Counted from the stretch's first letter, positions 39,389 to 49,472 are shown. The stretch is DNA of 64,000 nt from Paraburkholderia agricolaris (GCF_009455635.1 NZ_QPER01000001.1:930001-994000), one strand, 5' to 3'. Notes: generated by a model from the letters alone, not told the origin. Translations and numbers: made by a program.

Positions 39389-40324
39389 ATGACGAATCTG
39401 GTAATTGCAGAACACGATAACGCGTCGATCAGGGCCGCGACGCTGAACACGATTGCAGCCGCGCAGAAGATTGGTGGCGATATTCACGTGCTGGTGGCAG
39501 GCGAAAACGCGCAGGGCGCAGCGGATGCGGCTGCGAAGATTGCAGGCGTGAGCAAGGTGTTGCTGGCTGACGCGCCGCAACTCGCAGCGGGTCTGGCAGA
39601 AAACGTTGAAGCCACGGTGCTGAACATTGCGAAGGACTATTCGCACATCCTCACGCCGGCCACCGCTTACGGTAAAAACATCGCGCCGCGTATCGCCGCG
39701 AAGCTGGACGTCGCGCAGATCAGCGACATCACCGCAGTGGACAGCGCCGACACGTTCGAGCGCCCGATCTATGCAGGCAACGCGATCGCTACCGTTCAAT
39801 CGGCTGACCCGATCAAGGTCATCACGGTCCGCACGACCGGTTTCGACCCCGTCGCGGCCGTTGGCGGCAGCGCAACGGTCGAGAAGATCGAAGCAGCCGC
39901 CGATAGCGGCCTGTCGCAATTCGTGAGCCGTGAAGTGACGAAGCTGGACCGTCCGGAACTGACCTCGGCGAAGATCATCGTCTCGGGTGGCCGCGGTCTG
40001 GGCAACGGCGAGAACTACACCAAGGTTCTGGAACCGCTGGCCGACAAGCTGAACGCAGCGCTGGGCGCCTCGCGTGCCGCAGTGGACGCGGGCTTCGTGC
40101 CGAACGACTATCAGGTCGGTCAGACCGGCAAGATCGTCGCGCCGCAACTGTACGTGGCGGTCGGTATCTCGGGTGCGATCCAGCATCTGGCCGGCATGAA
40201 GGACTCGAAGGTGATCGTGGCGATCAACAAGGATCCGGAAGCGCCGATCTTCAGCGTCGCCGATTACGGTCTGGTGGGCGATCTGTTCACGGTCGTGCCG
40301 GAACTCGTGAGCGAGCTTGGCTAA
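39389..40324 (+). CDS. etfA: Electron transfer flavoprotein alpha subunit
   Basis: The 311-residue alpha subunit holds FAD in its C-terminal domain ([48 protein letters not shown]). AGGAG precedes the ATG. It passes electrons to ETF-ubiquinone oxidoreductase. It is followed by a terminator and then by an acyl-CoA dehydrogenase. Confidence 0.98.
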   Translation: MTNLVIAEHDNASIRAATLNTIAAAQKIGGDIHVLVAGENAQGAADAAAKIAGVSKVLLADAPQLAAGLAENVEATVLNIAKDYSHILTPATAYGKNIAPRIAAKLDVAQISDITAVDSADTFERPIYAGNAIATVQSADPIKVITVRTTGFDPVAAVGGSATVEKIEAAADSGLSQFVSREVTKLDRPELTSAKIIVSGGRGLGNGENYTKVLEPLADKLNAALGASRAAVDAGFVPNDYQVGQTGKIVAPQLYVAVGISGAIQHLAGMKDSKVIVAINKDPEAPIFSVADYGLVGDLFTVVPELVSELG

Positions 40325-40363
40325 GCGCCGCAGCGCCGGTTAAAAGGCGTCTGGCAGCACACG

Positions 40364-40402
40364 AAAGGGCGCGGGACCTATCAAGTCCAGCGCCCTTTTT
40401 TT
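40364..40402 (+). terminator. Intrinsic terminator after etfA
   Basis: AAAGGGCGC-GGGAC-N7-GTCC-A-GCGCCCTTT followed by more T. The stem has about 13 pairs with one bulge. It separates etfBA from the acyl-CoA dehydrogenase, so the latter may be reached by partial read-through. Confidence 0.85.
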
Positions 40403-40431
40403 ATCGACAGACAGGCAGGAGGAGAACTGAA

Positions 40432-42222
40432 ATGAGCTATACGGCGCCCATCAAGGACATGCTGTTCGTGATGAAAGAACTGGCCGGTCTCGAAGACATC
40501 GCGACGCTGCCGGGTTTCGAGGACGCGAACCTCGACACGGCTCAGGCCGTGCTCGATGAGTCAGCGAAACTGTGCGGCGAAGTGCTGGCGCCGCTGAACG
40601 TCGAAGGCGATCGCAATCCGAGCAGCTGGAAGGATGGCGTGGTTACTGCGACGCCCGGTTTCAAGGATGCGTTCCGCCAGTTCGGCGAAGGCGGCTGGCA
40701 AGGCGTGCAGCATCCGGTCGACTACGAAGGCCAGGGTCTGCCCAAGCTGATCGCCACCGCCTGTATCGAGATGCTGAACGCGTCGAACCTGTCGTTCGCG
40801 TTGTGCCCGCTACTCACGGATGGCGCCATCGAAGCGCTGCTCACGGCGGGCAGCGAAGAGCAGAAGCAAACCTACGTGCCCAAGCTGATTTCCGGCGAGT
40901 GGACCGGCACGATGAACCTGACCGAGCCACAGGCCGGCTCCGATCTCGCGCTGGTGCGCACGCGCGCCGAGCCGCAAGGTGACGGTTCGTTCAAGCTGTT
41001 CGGCACCAAGATTTTCATTACGTGGGGCGAGCACGATATGGCGAAGAACATCGCCCATCTCGTGCTGGCGCGCACGCCGAATGCACCGGAAGGCGTAAAG
41101 GGCATTTCGCTCTTCATCGTGCCGAAGTTTCTGGTCAATGAGGATGGTTCGCTCGGTGAGCGTAACGACGTACATTGCGTGTCGATCGAACACAAGCTCG
41201 GCATCAAGGCGAGCCCGACGGCGGTGCTGCAATTCGGCGATCACGGCGGCGCGATCGGGCACCTGATCGGCGAAGAAAATCGCGGCCTGGAGTACATGTT
41301 CATTATGATGAACGCGGCGCGCTTCGCGGTGGGCATGCAGGGCGTTGCCGTGTCGGACCGTGCGTATCAGAAGGCTGTGGCGTATGCGAAGGATCGCGTG
41401 CAAAGCCGGCCGGTCGATGGCTCCGCGAAGCAGTCGGTGGCGATCATTCAGCACCCGGACGTGCGCCGCATGCTCGCGACGATGCGTGGTCTCACCGAAG
41501 CGTCGCGAGCGTTGGCTTATGTCGCCGCGGCTCATTGCGATATCGCGCATCGTCATCCTGAGGAAGCCACGCGCGCTGAACATCAGGCGATCTACGAATA
41601 CCTCGTGCCGATCGTGAAGGGCTGGAGCACGGAGCTGTCGATCGACGTGACGAGCCTCGGCGTGCAGGTGCATGGCGGCATGGGCTTCATCGAAGAAACC
41701 GGCGCCGCGCAGTATTACCGCGATGCGCGCATTCTGCCGATCTATGAAGGCACGACGGCGATCCAGGCCAATGACCTGATCGGCCGTAAGACCGTGCGCG
41801 ACGGCGGCAAGGTGGCGAAGTCGCTGCTGGCCGGCGTGGCTGAAACGATCGAAGCACTCGGCGCACAACAGGGCGCTGCGTTCGAATCGATGAAGACGTA
41901 TCTGGCGCACGGGCATCGTTCGCTGAGCGCGGTGGTCGATTTTGTTGTCACCAACACGAAGAACGATCCGAACGCGGTGTTCGCCGGCAGCGTGCCGTAT
42001 CTGAAGCTGGCGGGTGTCGTCCTGGGCGGCTGGCAGATGGCGCGCGCGTTGCTCGTGGCCGCTGAAAAACGCGCCGAGGATCCGTCGTTCTACGGCGCGA
42101 AGATCGCGACCGCGCAGTTCTATGCCGAGCACGTGTTGCCGCTGGCTTCGGCGCTGGAGGCGTCGATTGTCAGCGCGAAGGGTGGGGAGAGTGTGCTGGC
42201 GTTGTCGGACGATCAGTTCTGA
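40432..42222 (+). CDS. Acyl-CoA dehydrogenase, DmdC type (about 596 aa)
   Basis: The long form with an extra C-terminal domain matches the 3-methylmercaptopropionyl-CoA dehydrogenase (DmdC)-like family. MNLTEPQAGSDLALVRTRA is the FAD/substrate motif, YFR-type helix RFAVGMQGVAVSDRAYQKAVAYAKDRVQ follows, and the catalytic base region is QVHGGMGFIEETGAAQYYRDARILPIYEGTTAIQANDLIGRK. AGGAGG lies upstream. The adjacent etfBA supplies its electron acceptor. The real substrate in betaproteobacteria is unknown; DMSP use is not implied. Confidence 0.93.
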   Translation: MSYTAPIKDMLFVMKELAGLEDIATLPGFEDANLDTAQAVLDESAKLCGEVLAPLNVEGDRNPSSWKDGVVTATPGFKDAFRQFGEGGWQGVQHPVDYEGQGLPKLIATACIEMLNASNLSFALCPLLTDGAIEALLTAGSEEQKQTYVPKLISGEWTGTMNLTEPQAGSDLALVRTRAEPQGDGSFKLFGTKIFITWGEHDMAKNIAHLVLARTPNAPEGVKGISLFIVPKFLVNEDGSLGERNDVHCVSIEHKLGIKASPTAVLQFGDHGGAIGHLIGEENRGLEYMFIMMNAARFAVGMQGVAVSDRAYQKAVAYAKDRVQSRPVDGSAKQSVAIIQHPDVRRMLATMRGLTEASRALAYVAAAHCDIAHRHPEEATRAEHQAIYEYLVPIVKGWSTELSIDVTSLGVQVHGGMGFIEETGAAQYYRDARILPIYEGTTAIQANDLIGRKTVRDGGKVAKSLLAGVAETIEALGAQQGAAFESMKTYLAHGHRSLSAVVDFVVTNTKNDPNAVFAGSVPYLKLAGVVLGGWQMARALLVAAEKRAEDPSFYGAKIATAQFYAEHVLPLASALEASIVSAKGGESVLALSDDQF

Positions 42223-42272
42223 TACTGCCTGTTTCTCGAGTCAGCTAGTAGAAGGAGAAGGCTCGTGCGTAA

Positions 42273-42309
42273 AAAGACAAACGGCGCCTTGTGGGCGCCG
42301 TTTGTCTTT
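42273..42309. terminator. Bidirectional terminator between acyl-CoA dehydrogenase and dadA
   Basis: A perfect 16-bp stem (AAAGACAAACGGCGCC / GGCGCCGTTTGTCTTT) with a TTGTG loop. It lies between convergent genes. Confidence 0.85.
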
Positions 42310-42375
42310 GTCAGGCCGGTCTGTCTGCGATGACGAACCGGCTCAACCGCTCGCGAAGCGTTAAAGCATTAAACC

Positions 42376-43662
42376 TTATGCATAAGCCGGGCGATGCGCG
42401 CCGCCGGTTTCGCCGAGATAGCGATGCACCGACAGATCGTCGGCCTTGATCACCGGCTGCTTGCCTGACATCACGTCGGCCAGCAGTTGACCCGAGCCGC
42501 ACGACATCGTCCAGCCCAGCGTGCCGTGACCCGTGTTCAGGAACAGGTTCGGCACGGGTGTGCGGCCGACGATCGGCGTGCCGTCCGGCGTCATCGGACG
42601 CAGGCCGGTCCAGAAGGTGGCTTTCGACGTGTCGCCACCGCCCGGGAACAGATCGTTCACGCACAGTTCCAGTGTTTCGCGGCGCGCCTCGCGCAACGAT
42701 TTGTCGAAGCCGACGATCTCGGCCATGCCGCCGACACGAATCCGGTCGTCGAAGCGGGTGATCGCGATCTTGTAGGTTTCATCGAGCACGGTCGAAACCG
42801 GCGCTGACGCTTCGTTGACGATCGGTGCGGTGATCGAATAACCCTTGAGCGGATAGACCGGAATCTTCACGAGGCCGGACAGGAATTTCGTCGAGTACGA
42901 ACCGAGCGCCACGACGAACGAATCCGCGCGCACCAGTTCAGCGCCGCATTGCACGCCGGCGATGCGGTCGCCCGCCATGGCGAGCGCGTCGATCGGCGTG
43001 TTGTAGCGGAACTTGACGCCCAGTTCTTCGGCCAGCGCGGCGAGGCGCGTGGTGAACATCTGGCAGTCACCGGTTTCGTCGCCCGGCAGGCGCAGACCGC
43101 CCGTGAGCTTGTGCGAGACCGCGGCGAGTGCCGGTTCGGCCTGCGCGAGTTCGGCCGGCGACAGCAGTTCGTACGGCACGTTGGCTTCCTGCAGCACGGC
43201 GATGTCTTTCGCGGCGCCGTCGAACTGCTGTTGCGTGCGGAACACCTGCAGCGTGCCACCTGTGCGGCCTTCGTACTGGATGCCGGTTTCGGCGCGCAGC
43301 GCCTGCAAACACTCGCGGCTGTATTCGGCGAGACGGACCATGCGGCCCTTGTTCACCGCATAACGGGACGACGTGCAGTTCTGCAGCATCTGCCACATCC
43401 ATTGCAACTGGAATTGCGTGCCGTCGAGGCGGATTGCCAGCGGCGCGTGTTTCTGGAACATCCACTTGACGGCCTTTAACGGCACGCCCGGCGCGGCCCA
43501 TGGCGACGCGTAGCCCGGCGATATCTGGCCCGCATTGGCAAAGCTGGTTTCGAGCGCAGGGCCGGCCTCGCGATCGATCACCGTCACTTCATGACCGGCA
43601 CGCGCCAGATAATAAGCACTCGTCACCCCGACGACGCCACTGCCCAAAACGACGACTCGCAT
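42376..43662 (-). CDS. dadA: D-amino acid dehydrogenase small subunit
   Basis: The 428-residue FAD enzyme deaminates D-amino acids (chiefly D-alanine) and feeds electrons to the respiratory chain. [30 protein letters not shown] is the FAD Rossmann motif. [14 protein letters not shown] and [34 protein letters not shown] are typical of DadA. GGAG precedes the ATG. Divergent from an Lrp/AsnC regulator, the usual control partner of dadA. Confidence 0.96.
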   Translation of the reverse strand: MRVVVLGSGVVGVTSAYYLARAGHEVTVIDREAGPALETSFANAGQISPGYASPWAAPGVPLKAVKWMFQKHAPLAIRLDGTQFQLQWMWQMLQNCTSSRYAVNKGRMVRLAEYSRECLQALRAETGIQYEGRTGGTLQVFRTQQQFDGAAKDIAVLQEANVPYELLSPAELAQAEPALAAVSHKLTGGLRLPGDETGDCQMFTTRLAALAEELGVKFRYNTPIDALAMAGDRIAGVQCGAELVRADSFVVALGSYSTKFLSGLVKIPVYPLKGYSITAPIVNEASAPVSTVLDETYKIAITRFDDRIRVGGMAEIVGFDKSLREARRETLELCVNDLFPGGGDTSKATFWTGLRPMTPDGTPIVGRTPVPNLFLNTGHGTLGWTMSCGSGQLLADVMSGKQPVIKADDLSVHRYLGETGGAHRPAYA

Positions 43663-43749
43663 AACTGCTCCAGAGAAAGGTCTGAGGGCGGCGCGCTCGT
43701 CGATTCGTTGAATTCGTTCGATTAACGAGGTGTAACGCGGATCGCCCAG

Positions 43750-43772
43750 TGTTAACCGCTATACTATTAACA
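43750..43772. promoter_or_regulatory. Inverted repeat over the promoter between dadA and lrp
   Basis: TGTTAA-N11-TTAACA is a perfect interrupted palindrome whose centre covers TATACT (43760-43765), a -10 reading toward the regulator. It is a good candidate operator for the Lrp-type protein encoded next to it. Confidence 0.5.
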
Positions 43773-43821
43773 GTCAGGCAGGTTTTGTTATTGTATTTTC
43801 AAGATTTTCAGCAAAAACACT

Positions 43822-44310
43822 ATGCGTACACAGCGCCAACCGGTCCGGGCTCTCGACAAACTCGATCACAAGATCCTGCGGCTACTGCAACAGGACGGCC
43901 GGATGGCAATGAAAGACCTCGCGGAACAGGTCGGGTTGTCAGTTACGCCGTGCATCGAGCGCGTCAAGCGGATGGAGCGCGACGGCGTGATCATCGGCTA
44001 TCACGCCCGGGTGAACCCGGCTGAGCTGGGTGCTGCGCTGCTGGTGTTCGTCGAGATCACGCTCGATCACAAAAGCGGCAACATGTTCGACCAGTTCCGC
44101 CGCGAGGTGCAGAAGATCCCAGAGGTGCTGGAGTGCCACCTCGTGTCAGGCGATTTCGACTATCTGATCAAGGCGCGTATCGGTGAGATGGCCGATTACC
44201 GCAAACTGCTGGGGGACATCCTGCTGCAACTGCCTGGCGCCGTGCAGTCGAAGAGCTACGTGGTGATGGAAGAGATCAAGGAAACGCTGACGATTGCGGT
44301 TGGCGATTAG
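43822..44310 (+). CDS. Lrp/AsnC family transcriptional regulator
   Basis: The 162-residue protein has an N-terminal HTH (LDKLDHKILRLLQQDGRMAMKDLAEQVGLSVTPCIERVKRMERDGVI) and a C-terminal RAM (ligand-binding) domain. Head-to-head with dadA, it likely activates D-amino acid catabolism in response to alanine or leucine (DadR/Lrp role). Orthology to DadR, BkdR or Lrp is not resolved. Confidence 0.94.
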   Translation: MRTQRQPVRALDKLDHKILRLLQQDGRMAMKDLAEQVGLSVTPCIERVKRMERDGVIIGYHARVNPAELGAALLVFVEITLDHKSGNMFDQFRREVQKIPEVLECHLVSGDFDYLIKARIGEMADYRKLLGDILLQLPGAVQSKSYVVMEEIKETLTIAVGD

Positions 44311-44343
44311 TTGGCCACGAAGGTCCTTAGCTGGGCTCGACAA

Positions 44344-44400
44344 ACGGCGTAAACACTGTATATTTATACAGGTGTTTTGCGCCGTTTCTCGTTTTTTACG
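44344..44400 (+). promoter_or_regulatory. LexA box nested in a terminator-like hairpin
   Basis: CTGTATATTTATACAG (44356-44371) fits the CTGT-N8-ACAG SOS box. A wider inverted repeat surrounds it: AACGGCG/CGCCGTT, AAACAC/GTGTTT and TGTATA/TATACA, 44344-44386, about 19 pairs. It is followed by TTTCTCGTTTTTT. TCGACA (44337-44342) with TATATT (44359-44364) at 16 bp would place the -10 inside the LexA box. Confidence 0.8.
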
Positions 44401-44410
44401 TGCTCCAGCC

Positions 44411-45562
44411 GTGACCGATTCCAACCCCGACCCCGACTTCGCGAACGAATTTCCGATCGCTCCGCCCGCGCCTCGCAAGGGGCGCGGCGCGGTAACGAAC
44501 ATGCAGGGCCGCTATGAAGTCGACCAGCGCGAAGGGGTGGACGACGGCTGGGTTTCGTCGTCCGAGGAAGACGGCGAGCCGAAGGTATTGCGCACGCAGG
44601 TGTTCGAAGAGCGGGTCAAGACCATTCTCACGCGCAATGCGTCGCCGGATATTCCGTTCAGCGTGTCGTTGAACCCTTATCGGGGCTGCGAACATGGCTG
44701 TATCTACTGCTTCGCGCGGCCGACACATAGTTATCTGGGGCTCTCGCCCGGTCTCGACTTCGAAAGCCGCATTTACGCGAAGATCAACGCGCCGGAATTG
44801 CTCGAGCGCGAGTTGTCGAAAAAGTCTTATGTACCCGAGCCGATCGCACTCGGCGTGATTACCGACGCCTGGCAGCCGGCCGAACGCGACTTGCGGCTTA
44901 CACGGCGGGTGATCGAAGTGCTCAGCGAGCGGGAGCATCCATTTGCGGCGATCACCAAATCGTCGCTGATCGAGCGCGATATCGATCTGCTCGCGCCTAT
45001 GGCGGCGCGCGGGCAGTTCATGGCGGCCATTACTATCACCACGCTGGATGCGGATATTGCACGCACGCTCGAGCCGCGTGCGGCTACGCCTTCGCGTCGA
45101 TTGCGCACCATCCGTACGCTGAGTGAGGCGGGTATTCCCGTTGGCGTGAGCATCGCGCCGGTGATTCCATTCGTCACCGAGCAGGACATGGAGCGGGTGC
45201 TGGAAGCCTGTGCCGAGGCGGGCGCATGCAATGCAAGCTACATCGTGTTGCGCTTGCCGTGGGAAGTGGCACCGCTATTCAAGGATTGGCTCGCGGCACA
45301 TTTCCCCGATCGTGCTGACCGGGTGATGAGTCGCGTGCGCGATATGCGGGGTGGGAAAGACTACGACTCGAACTTCTCCACTCGCATGAAGGGAGAAGGG
45401 TTGTGGGCAGACTTGCTGAAGCAACGCTTCCATAAGGCGGCGCGGCGGCTCGGGTTAAACCGGCGCGATCGCGGCATTCTGGATATGTCGCACTTCCGCC
45501 GGGTCGAGTTGGCGCGTGCGGAACCGCCGCCGCGGGACAATCCGCAATTGAGGCTTTTTTAG
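44411..45562 (+). CDS. PA0069-family radical SAM protein, SOS-controlled
   Basis: The 383-residue protein has the [4Fe-4S]/SAM motif NPYRGCEHGCIYCFARPTHSYLGLSPGLDF (CxxxCxxC), as in spore photoproduct lyase-like radical SAM enzymes. GTG 44411 is the likely start; the open frame to 44294 overlaps the regulator and the LexA box. The perfect LexA box 40 bp upstream shows damage-inducible expression, which matches the LexA regulation known for PA0069 of Pseudomonas aeruginosa. The substrate is unknown; a nucleic-acid repair or modification role is inferred. Confidence 0.9.
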   Translation: MTDSNPDPDFANEFPIAPPAPRKGRGAVTNMQGRYEVDQREGVDDGWVSSSEEDGEPKVLRTQVFEERVKTILTRNASPDIPFSVSLNPYRGCEHGCIYCFARPTHSYLGLSPGLDFESRIYAKINAPELLERELSKKSYVPEPIALGVITDAWQPAERDLRLTRRVIEVLSEREHPFAAITKSSLIERDIDLLAPMAARGQFMAAITITTLDADIARTLEPRAATPSRRLRTIRTLSEAGIPVGVSIAPVIPFVTEQDMERVLEACAEAGACNASYIVLRLPWEVAPLFKDWLAAHFPDRADRVMSRVRDMRGGKDYDSNFSTRMKGEGLWADLLKQRFHKAARRLGLNRRDRGILDMSHFRRVELARAEPPPRDNPQLRLF

Positions 45563-45581
45563 CGCGATGCGCGGCGGCAGC

Positions 45582-46049
45582 TTACTGCGACAGCGCTTTG
45601 GCGGCCTGAACCTGACTTTCGAAGTAAGTCTGAAACGAGATTGCGAGGCCCGTCATCAGCAGGAACGCACCGATCAGCAGCGAAAAAATCACGATGAAAA
45701 TGACAGTCCAGCCCGAGCGGCTTTTGCGCTGGGTTTGCGGGTTGAACTGTGCGTCCCATTTTTCATCCGGACGCAGGCCATAGACGATCGCAGCCAGAAA
45801 AGCGGAAAGCAGCGAAACGGCGCCGAAAAAAGCCAGTACCCAGCCGAGCATCGAGGCCCGCTCGCTCGCCACCACCAGCATGGCGCCGGGAATCCCGATC
45901 AGCGTGCCGAGCAGATGAGCCCAGCCGTAAATGTCGCGCATGCCGTACAGATAGAAGCGGTGAGCACCGAGGCTGCCGAAGAAGAATGCGAGCGCAGCGG
46001 TAATCGTCTTGGATCTGAAATGCGAGGAAGTCGAAGCAAGGGTGGACAT
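45582..46049 (-). CDS. TM2 domain inner membrane protein
   Basis: The 155-residue protein starts with the TM2/NINE motif (FFFGSLGAHRFYLYGMRDIYGWAHLLGTLIGIPG) and continues with further hydrophobic stretches (about 67-90 and 112-137). The function is unknown. It ends 20 bp from the radical SAM stop on the other strand, without a clear terminator between them. Confidence 0.85.
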   Translation of the reverse strand: MSTLASTSSHFRSKTITAALAFFFGSLGAHRFYLYGMRDIYGWAHLLGTLIGIPGAMLVVASERASMLGWVLAFFGAVSLLSAFLAAIVYGLRPDEKWDAQFNPQTQRKSRSGWTVIFIVIFSLLIGAFLLMTGLAISFQTYFESQVQAAKALSQ

Positions 46050-46169
46050 GGAGGCGAGAGCAGAGTGACAGGCGGCCGAAAGGAGCGGTGCGCCGGTGGG
46101 CGCGGACCGTCGGGCATTCTACGCCACGCCGTGTGGTGGTGCTCACGTGACAGGTGAGCGCGTCGATGG

Positions 46170-47372
46170 TTAAGGCGCGGAGTAGGTCACTCGGTAAACC
46201 GCGCCGGCGTAATCGTCGCTGATCAGGAGTGAACCGTCAGGCATCGGTTGCACGTCGGCCGGGCGGCCCCATACCGTTTCGCCGGGCTGCAGCCAACCCT
46301 CGGCAAAGACTTCCTGGCGCGCGTTGCTGCCGTCCGGGTTGGTGATCACCCGCACGACACGGTAACCGACCTTTTTGCTGCGATTCCACGAACCGTGTTC
46401 GGCGATAAAAATATTGTCCCGATAGGCGGCCGGAAACATCGAGCCGGTGTAAAAGCGCATGCCGAGCGAGGCGACGTGCGCCCCGAGTTTGACAACCGGT
46501 GGCGTGAAGGCGCTGCACGGATGATCTTTGCCGAATTCGGGGTCGGGCGTGTCACCGCCATGGCAGTAGGGAAATCCGAAGTCCATGCCGGCGCGTGGCG
46601 CGCGGTTGAGTTTGTCGTCCGGTACGTCGTCGCCCATCAGATCGCGGCCGTTGTCGGTGAACCACAGTTCGTGCGTTACCGGGTGCCACGCGAAGCCGAC
46701 CGTGTTGCGAATGCCGCGCGCCACGACTTCATAGTGGCTGCCGTCCGGGTTCATGCGGCCAATCAGTCCAAAGCGGTCACGGTCTTTCAGGCAGACGTTG
46801 CAGGGCGCGCCTTGCGGCACGTACAGCTTGCCATCCGGTCCGAAAGCAATGAATTTCCAGCCGTGATGCGTTTCGGTCGGCAGTGTGTCGGTGACGACGG
46901 CCGGTTTGGGCGGGTCGTTCAGGTGAGCGTCGATCGCGTCGAAGCGTAGAATTTTCGACACCGCGGACACATACAGCGCGCCGTCCCGCCATGCGACACC
47001 GGCCGGCGTTTCCAATCCGGACGTAATCACGTGACGTGCTGTCACGTGCCCATCGCGCAACTCGAGCGCGTAGACATGGCCGTCAAGGCTGCCTATATAA
47101 AGGATGCCTTTCGGCGAGAGCGCCATACCCCGCGCGCTGGGTAGCGCGTCCGACAGAACTTCGATATGGAAGCCCGGCGGCAGTTTGATACGCTCGATCG
47201 GCAACGCGGCCAACGCCGGCAGGGCGGTGGCCGCAAGCAACAACGTTGCGCCGACTCGCAGGGTCTGAACGCGGGAGGCGCCCGAAAGGCCGGCAACTAG
47301 CGAAAATCCGGTGATTCGCCGAAAGACGGCGCGTGAAACGGAAAAAAACGCAGGTGGCAGCAGGAGTTTCAT
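46170..47372 (-). CDS. Sorbosone-dehydrogenase-like PQQ beta-propeller protein
   Basis: The 400-residue secreted or membrane-anchored protein has an N-terminal hydrophobic region (residues about 28-55) and glucose/sorbosone dehydrogenase-type propeller blades (FGPDGKLYVPQGAPCNVC, RNTVGFAWHPVTHELWFTDNGRD, LISDDYAGAVYRVTY). It probably oxidises a sugar or aldose with PQQ in the periplasm; the substrate is unknown. ATG 47372 has GGAG upstream; an in-frame start at 47414 lacks one. Confidence 0.88.
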   Translation of the reverse strand: MKLLLPPAFFSVSRAVFRRITGFSLVAGLSGASRVQTLRVGATLLLAATALPALAALPIERIKLPPGFHIEVLSDALPSARGMALSPKGILYIGSLDGHVYALELRDGHVTARHVITSGLETPAGVAWRDGALYVSAVSKILRFDAIDAHLNDPPKPAVVTDTLPTETHHGWKFIAFGPDGKLYVPQGAPCNVCLKDRDRFGLIGRMNPDGSHYEVVARGIRNTVGFAWHPVTHELWFTDNGRDLMGDDVPDDKLNRAPRAGMDFGFPYCHGGDTPDPEFGKDHPCSAFTPPVVKLGAHVASLGMRFYTGSMFPAAYRDNIFIAEHGSWNRSKKVGYRVVRVITNPDGSNARQEVFAEGWLQPGETVWGRPADVQPMPDGSLLISDDYAGAVYRVTYSAP

Positions 47373-47470
47373 GGGCGCTCCGTCAGGTAATTCGGGCGTT
47401 TCGGCGCGGTCCAAGCCCCCCGCCTGTATGGCCGGCGCAACCCGGTCACTCAGTTTATCCCCGTAAGTGT

Positions 47471-47499
47471 TTGTTATGGCGTCGGTTTCCCGCTATAAT
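47471..47499 (+). promoter_or_regulatory. Strong sigma-70 promoter of rpsP-rimM-trmD-rplS
   Basis: TTGTTA (47471-47476), a 17-bp spacer and TATAAT (47494-47499), 46 bp upstream of the rpsP ATG. Confidence 0.85.
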
Positions 47500-47544
47500 C
47501 GCGTGTTTCAGTCGTTCCGCACCCCGGTTTTCAAGGATTCTAAT

Positions 47545-47799
47545 ATGGTCATCATCCGCTTGGCTCGTGGCGGCTCCAAGAAGCGCCCGTTCTACAACAT
47601 CGTCGCAACCGATTCGCGCAACCGTCGTGACGGCCGCTTCATCGAACGCGTTGGCTTCTACAACCCGGTCGCTACGAAGGGTGAGTCGCTGCGTATCGCT
47701 CAAGACCGCCTGACGTACTGGCAAGGCGTTGGCGCACAACTGTCGCCGACCGTCGAGCGTCTCGTGAAAGAAGCGCAAAAGGCGCAGCCGGCTGCTTAA
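47545..47799 (+). CDS. rpsP: 30S ribosomal protein S16
   Basis: The 84-residue S16 begins [25 protein letters not shown], as in the family. Upstream in-frame starts lie in the promoter region and are rejected. First gene of the four-gene operon. Confidence 0.99.
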   Translation: MVIIRLARGGSKKRPFYNIVATDSRNRRDGRFIERVGFYNPVATKGESLRIAQDRLTYWQGVGAQLSPTVERLVKEAQKAQPAA

Positions 47800-47916
47800 T
47801 GGTAGCTAGCGGGCGTATCGTCGTCGGTTCGGCCGGCGGCTCGCGCAGCTTGCGTGAGCAGTCCGATGCGCGAGTTTTACTGAAGCAGACGTCGAAGTCG
47901 GCAGCGAGGTGTTCTT

Positions 47917-48651
47917 ATGTCTGAGCGTGATTCCGGCGGTTCAGGTAGCGTAAAGGCAAAAGCGGCGGCCCCGCGCGCGAAGACGTCTGGTCAGGCGCCG
48001 TTCGGTGCATTCGTCCGCAAGCCGGTCGAAGGGGCCGAAGGCAAGGCGAAAGCCAAAGTTGCAAACGCCGCTTCCAGCGCAGCAGAAATGCGGGCGGAAA
48101 CGGTGGAAAGCTGGCCGGCCGACGCGGTCGAGGTCGGTGCAATCGTCGACGCTTACGGCCTCAAAGGCTGGGTCAAGGTAGCCGCGCATGCGGATGCCGG
48201 ACATGGCGGAGACGCGTTGCTAAGCGCAAAGCGCTGGTGGTTGCTGAAAGGCCACGAGCGCAAGTCGGCGCCGTCTTTACAGGCAAAAACGCATAGCGAC
48301 AGTATCGTTGCCCATCTGGGCGGCGTCACTGACCGCGATGTTGCACTGGCACTGCGCGGCACGCGCGTTTACATCAGCCGCAGCGAATTTCCGGCCCTCG
48401 GGGCCGATGAATTCTACTGGGTCGACCTGCTCGGCCTGGATGTGGTGAACGTTGCCGGGGTCCACCTCGGCAAGGTTGCAGACATGATCGACAACGGTGC
48501 GCACTCGGTGTTGCGCATCGAATATCCGGATACCGACAAAAGCGGTAAGCCGGTCACCGGCGAGCGTTTGATCCCGTTCGTCGGCGTCTTTGTCAAAACG
48601 GTGGATCAGGCGGCGAAGCAGATCATCGTCGACTGGGAAGCCGATTACTAA
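47917..48651 (+). CDS. rimM: Ribosome maturation factor RimM
   Basis: The 244-residue 16S-processing factor has an N-terminal RimM domain ([23 protein letters not shown], from about residue 68) and a C-terminal PRC barrel ([22 protein letters not shown]). It helps assemble the 30S head together with S19. An N-terminal extension of about 66 residues, basic and Ala-rich, precedes the usual start; GAGG before ATG 47917 supports it. Members outside the group are about 175 aa. Confidence 0.95.
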   Translation: MSERDSGGSGSVKAKAAAPRAKTSGQAPFGAFVRKPVEGAEGKAKAKVANAASSAAEMRAETVESWPADAVEVGAIVDAYGLKGWVKVAAHADAGHGGDALLSAKRWWLLKGHERKSAPSLQAKTHSDSIVAHLGGVTDRDVALALRGTRVYISRSEFPALGADEFYWVDLLGLDVVNVAGVHLGKVADMIDNGAHSVLRIEYPDTDKSGKPVTGERLIPFVGVFVKTVDQAAKQIIVDWEADY

Positions 48652-48676
48652 ATAATTTCGCTGACTGGAGAGAGCG

Positions 48677-49444
48677 ATGCAGTTCGATGTCGTGACGCTC
48701 TTTCCTGACATGTTTCGTGCGCTGACCGACTGGGGTATCACCAGCCGTGCGGCGAAGCAGGAGCGCTACGGGTTGCGTACGTGGAATCCGCGCGATTTCA
48801 CCACCGACAACTACCGCACAATCGACGATCGCCCCTACGGCGGCGGCCCCGGCATGGTCATGCTGGCCAAGCCTCTGGAAGACGCGATCGGTGCGGCGAA
48901 GGCCGCGCAGGCGGAGCAGGGCATCGGCGCGCCGCGCGTCGTGATGATGTCGCCGCAAGGCGCCACACTGAATCACGATCGCGTTATGCAGTTCGCGGCT
49001 GAACCCGGTCTGATCCTGTTGTGCGGGCGCTATGAAGCGATCGATCAGCGTTTGCTCGACCGTGTTGTCGACGAAGAAGTCAGTCTCGGCGACTTCGTGC
49101 TGTCCGGCGGCGAATTGCCTGCAATGGCTTTGATGGACGCGGTGGTGCGTCAGTTGCCCGGCGTGCTGAACGACTCGCAATCGGCGGTGCAGGACAGTTT
49201 TGTCGACGTGTTGCTGGATTGTCCGCATTACACGCGCCCGGAGGAATACAACGGCGTGCGTGTGCCTGATGTGCTGCTCGGCGGCCATCATGCGGAAATC
49301 GAAGCGTGGCGTCGGCGTGAGGCTTTGCGTAACACGTTGAACAAGCGGCCCGATCTGATCGTGAAGGCCAGAAAGAACAAGATGTTGAGCCGTGCCGACG
49401 AGGCATGGCTTACGAGTCTCGCAAAGGAAGCGTCGAAGGCGTAA
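48677..49444 (+). CDS. trmD: tRNA (guanine-N1)-methyltransferase
   Basis: The 255-residue SPOUT methyltransferase makes m1G37 in tRNA to prevent +1 frameshifting. [11 protein letters not shown] and the knotted SAM-site [37 protein letters not shown] are diagnostic. GGAGAG precedes the ATG, and it is 25 bp after rimM. Confidence 0.99.
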   Translation: MQFDVVTLFPDMFRALTDWGITSRAAKQERYGLRTWNPRDFTTDNYRTIDDRPYGGGPGMVMLAKPLEDAIGAAKAAQAEQGIGAPRVVMMSPQGATLNHDRVMQFAAEPGLILLCGRYEAIDQRLLDRVVDEEVSLGDFVLSGGELPAMALMDAVVRQLPGVLNDSQSAVQDSFVDVLLDCPHYTRPEEYNGVRVPDVLLGGHHAEIEAWRRREALRNTLNKRPDLIVKARKNKMLSRADEAWLTSLAKEASKA

Positions 49445-49472
49445 AGCCTCGGTCTTTCGAGCGGACATAGGC

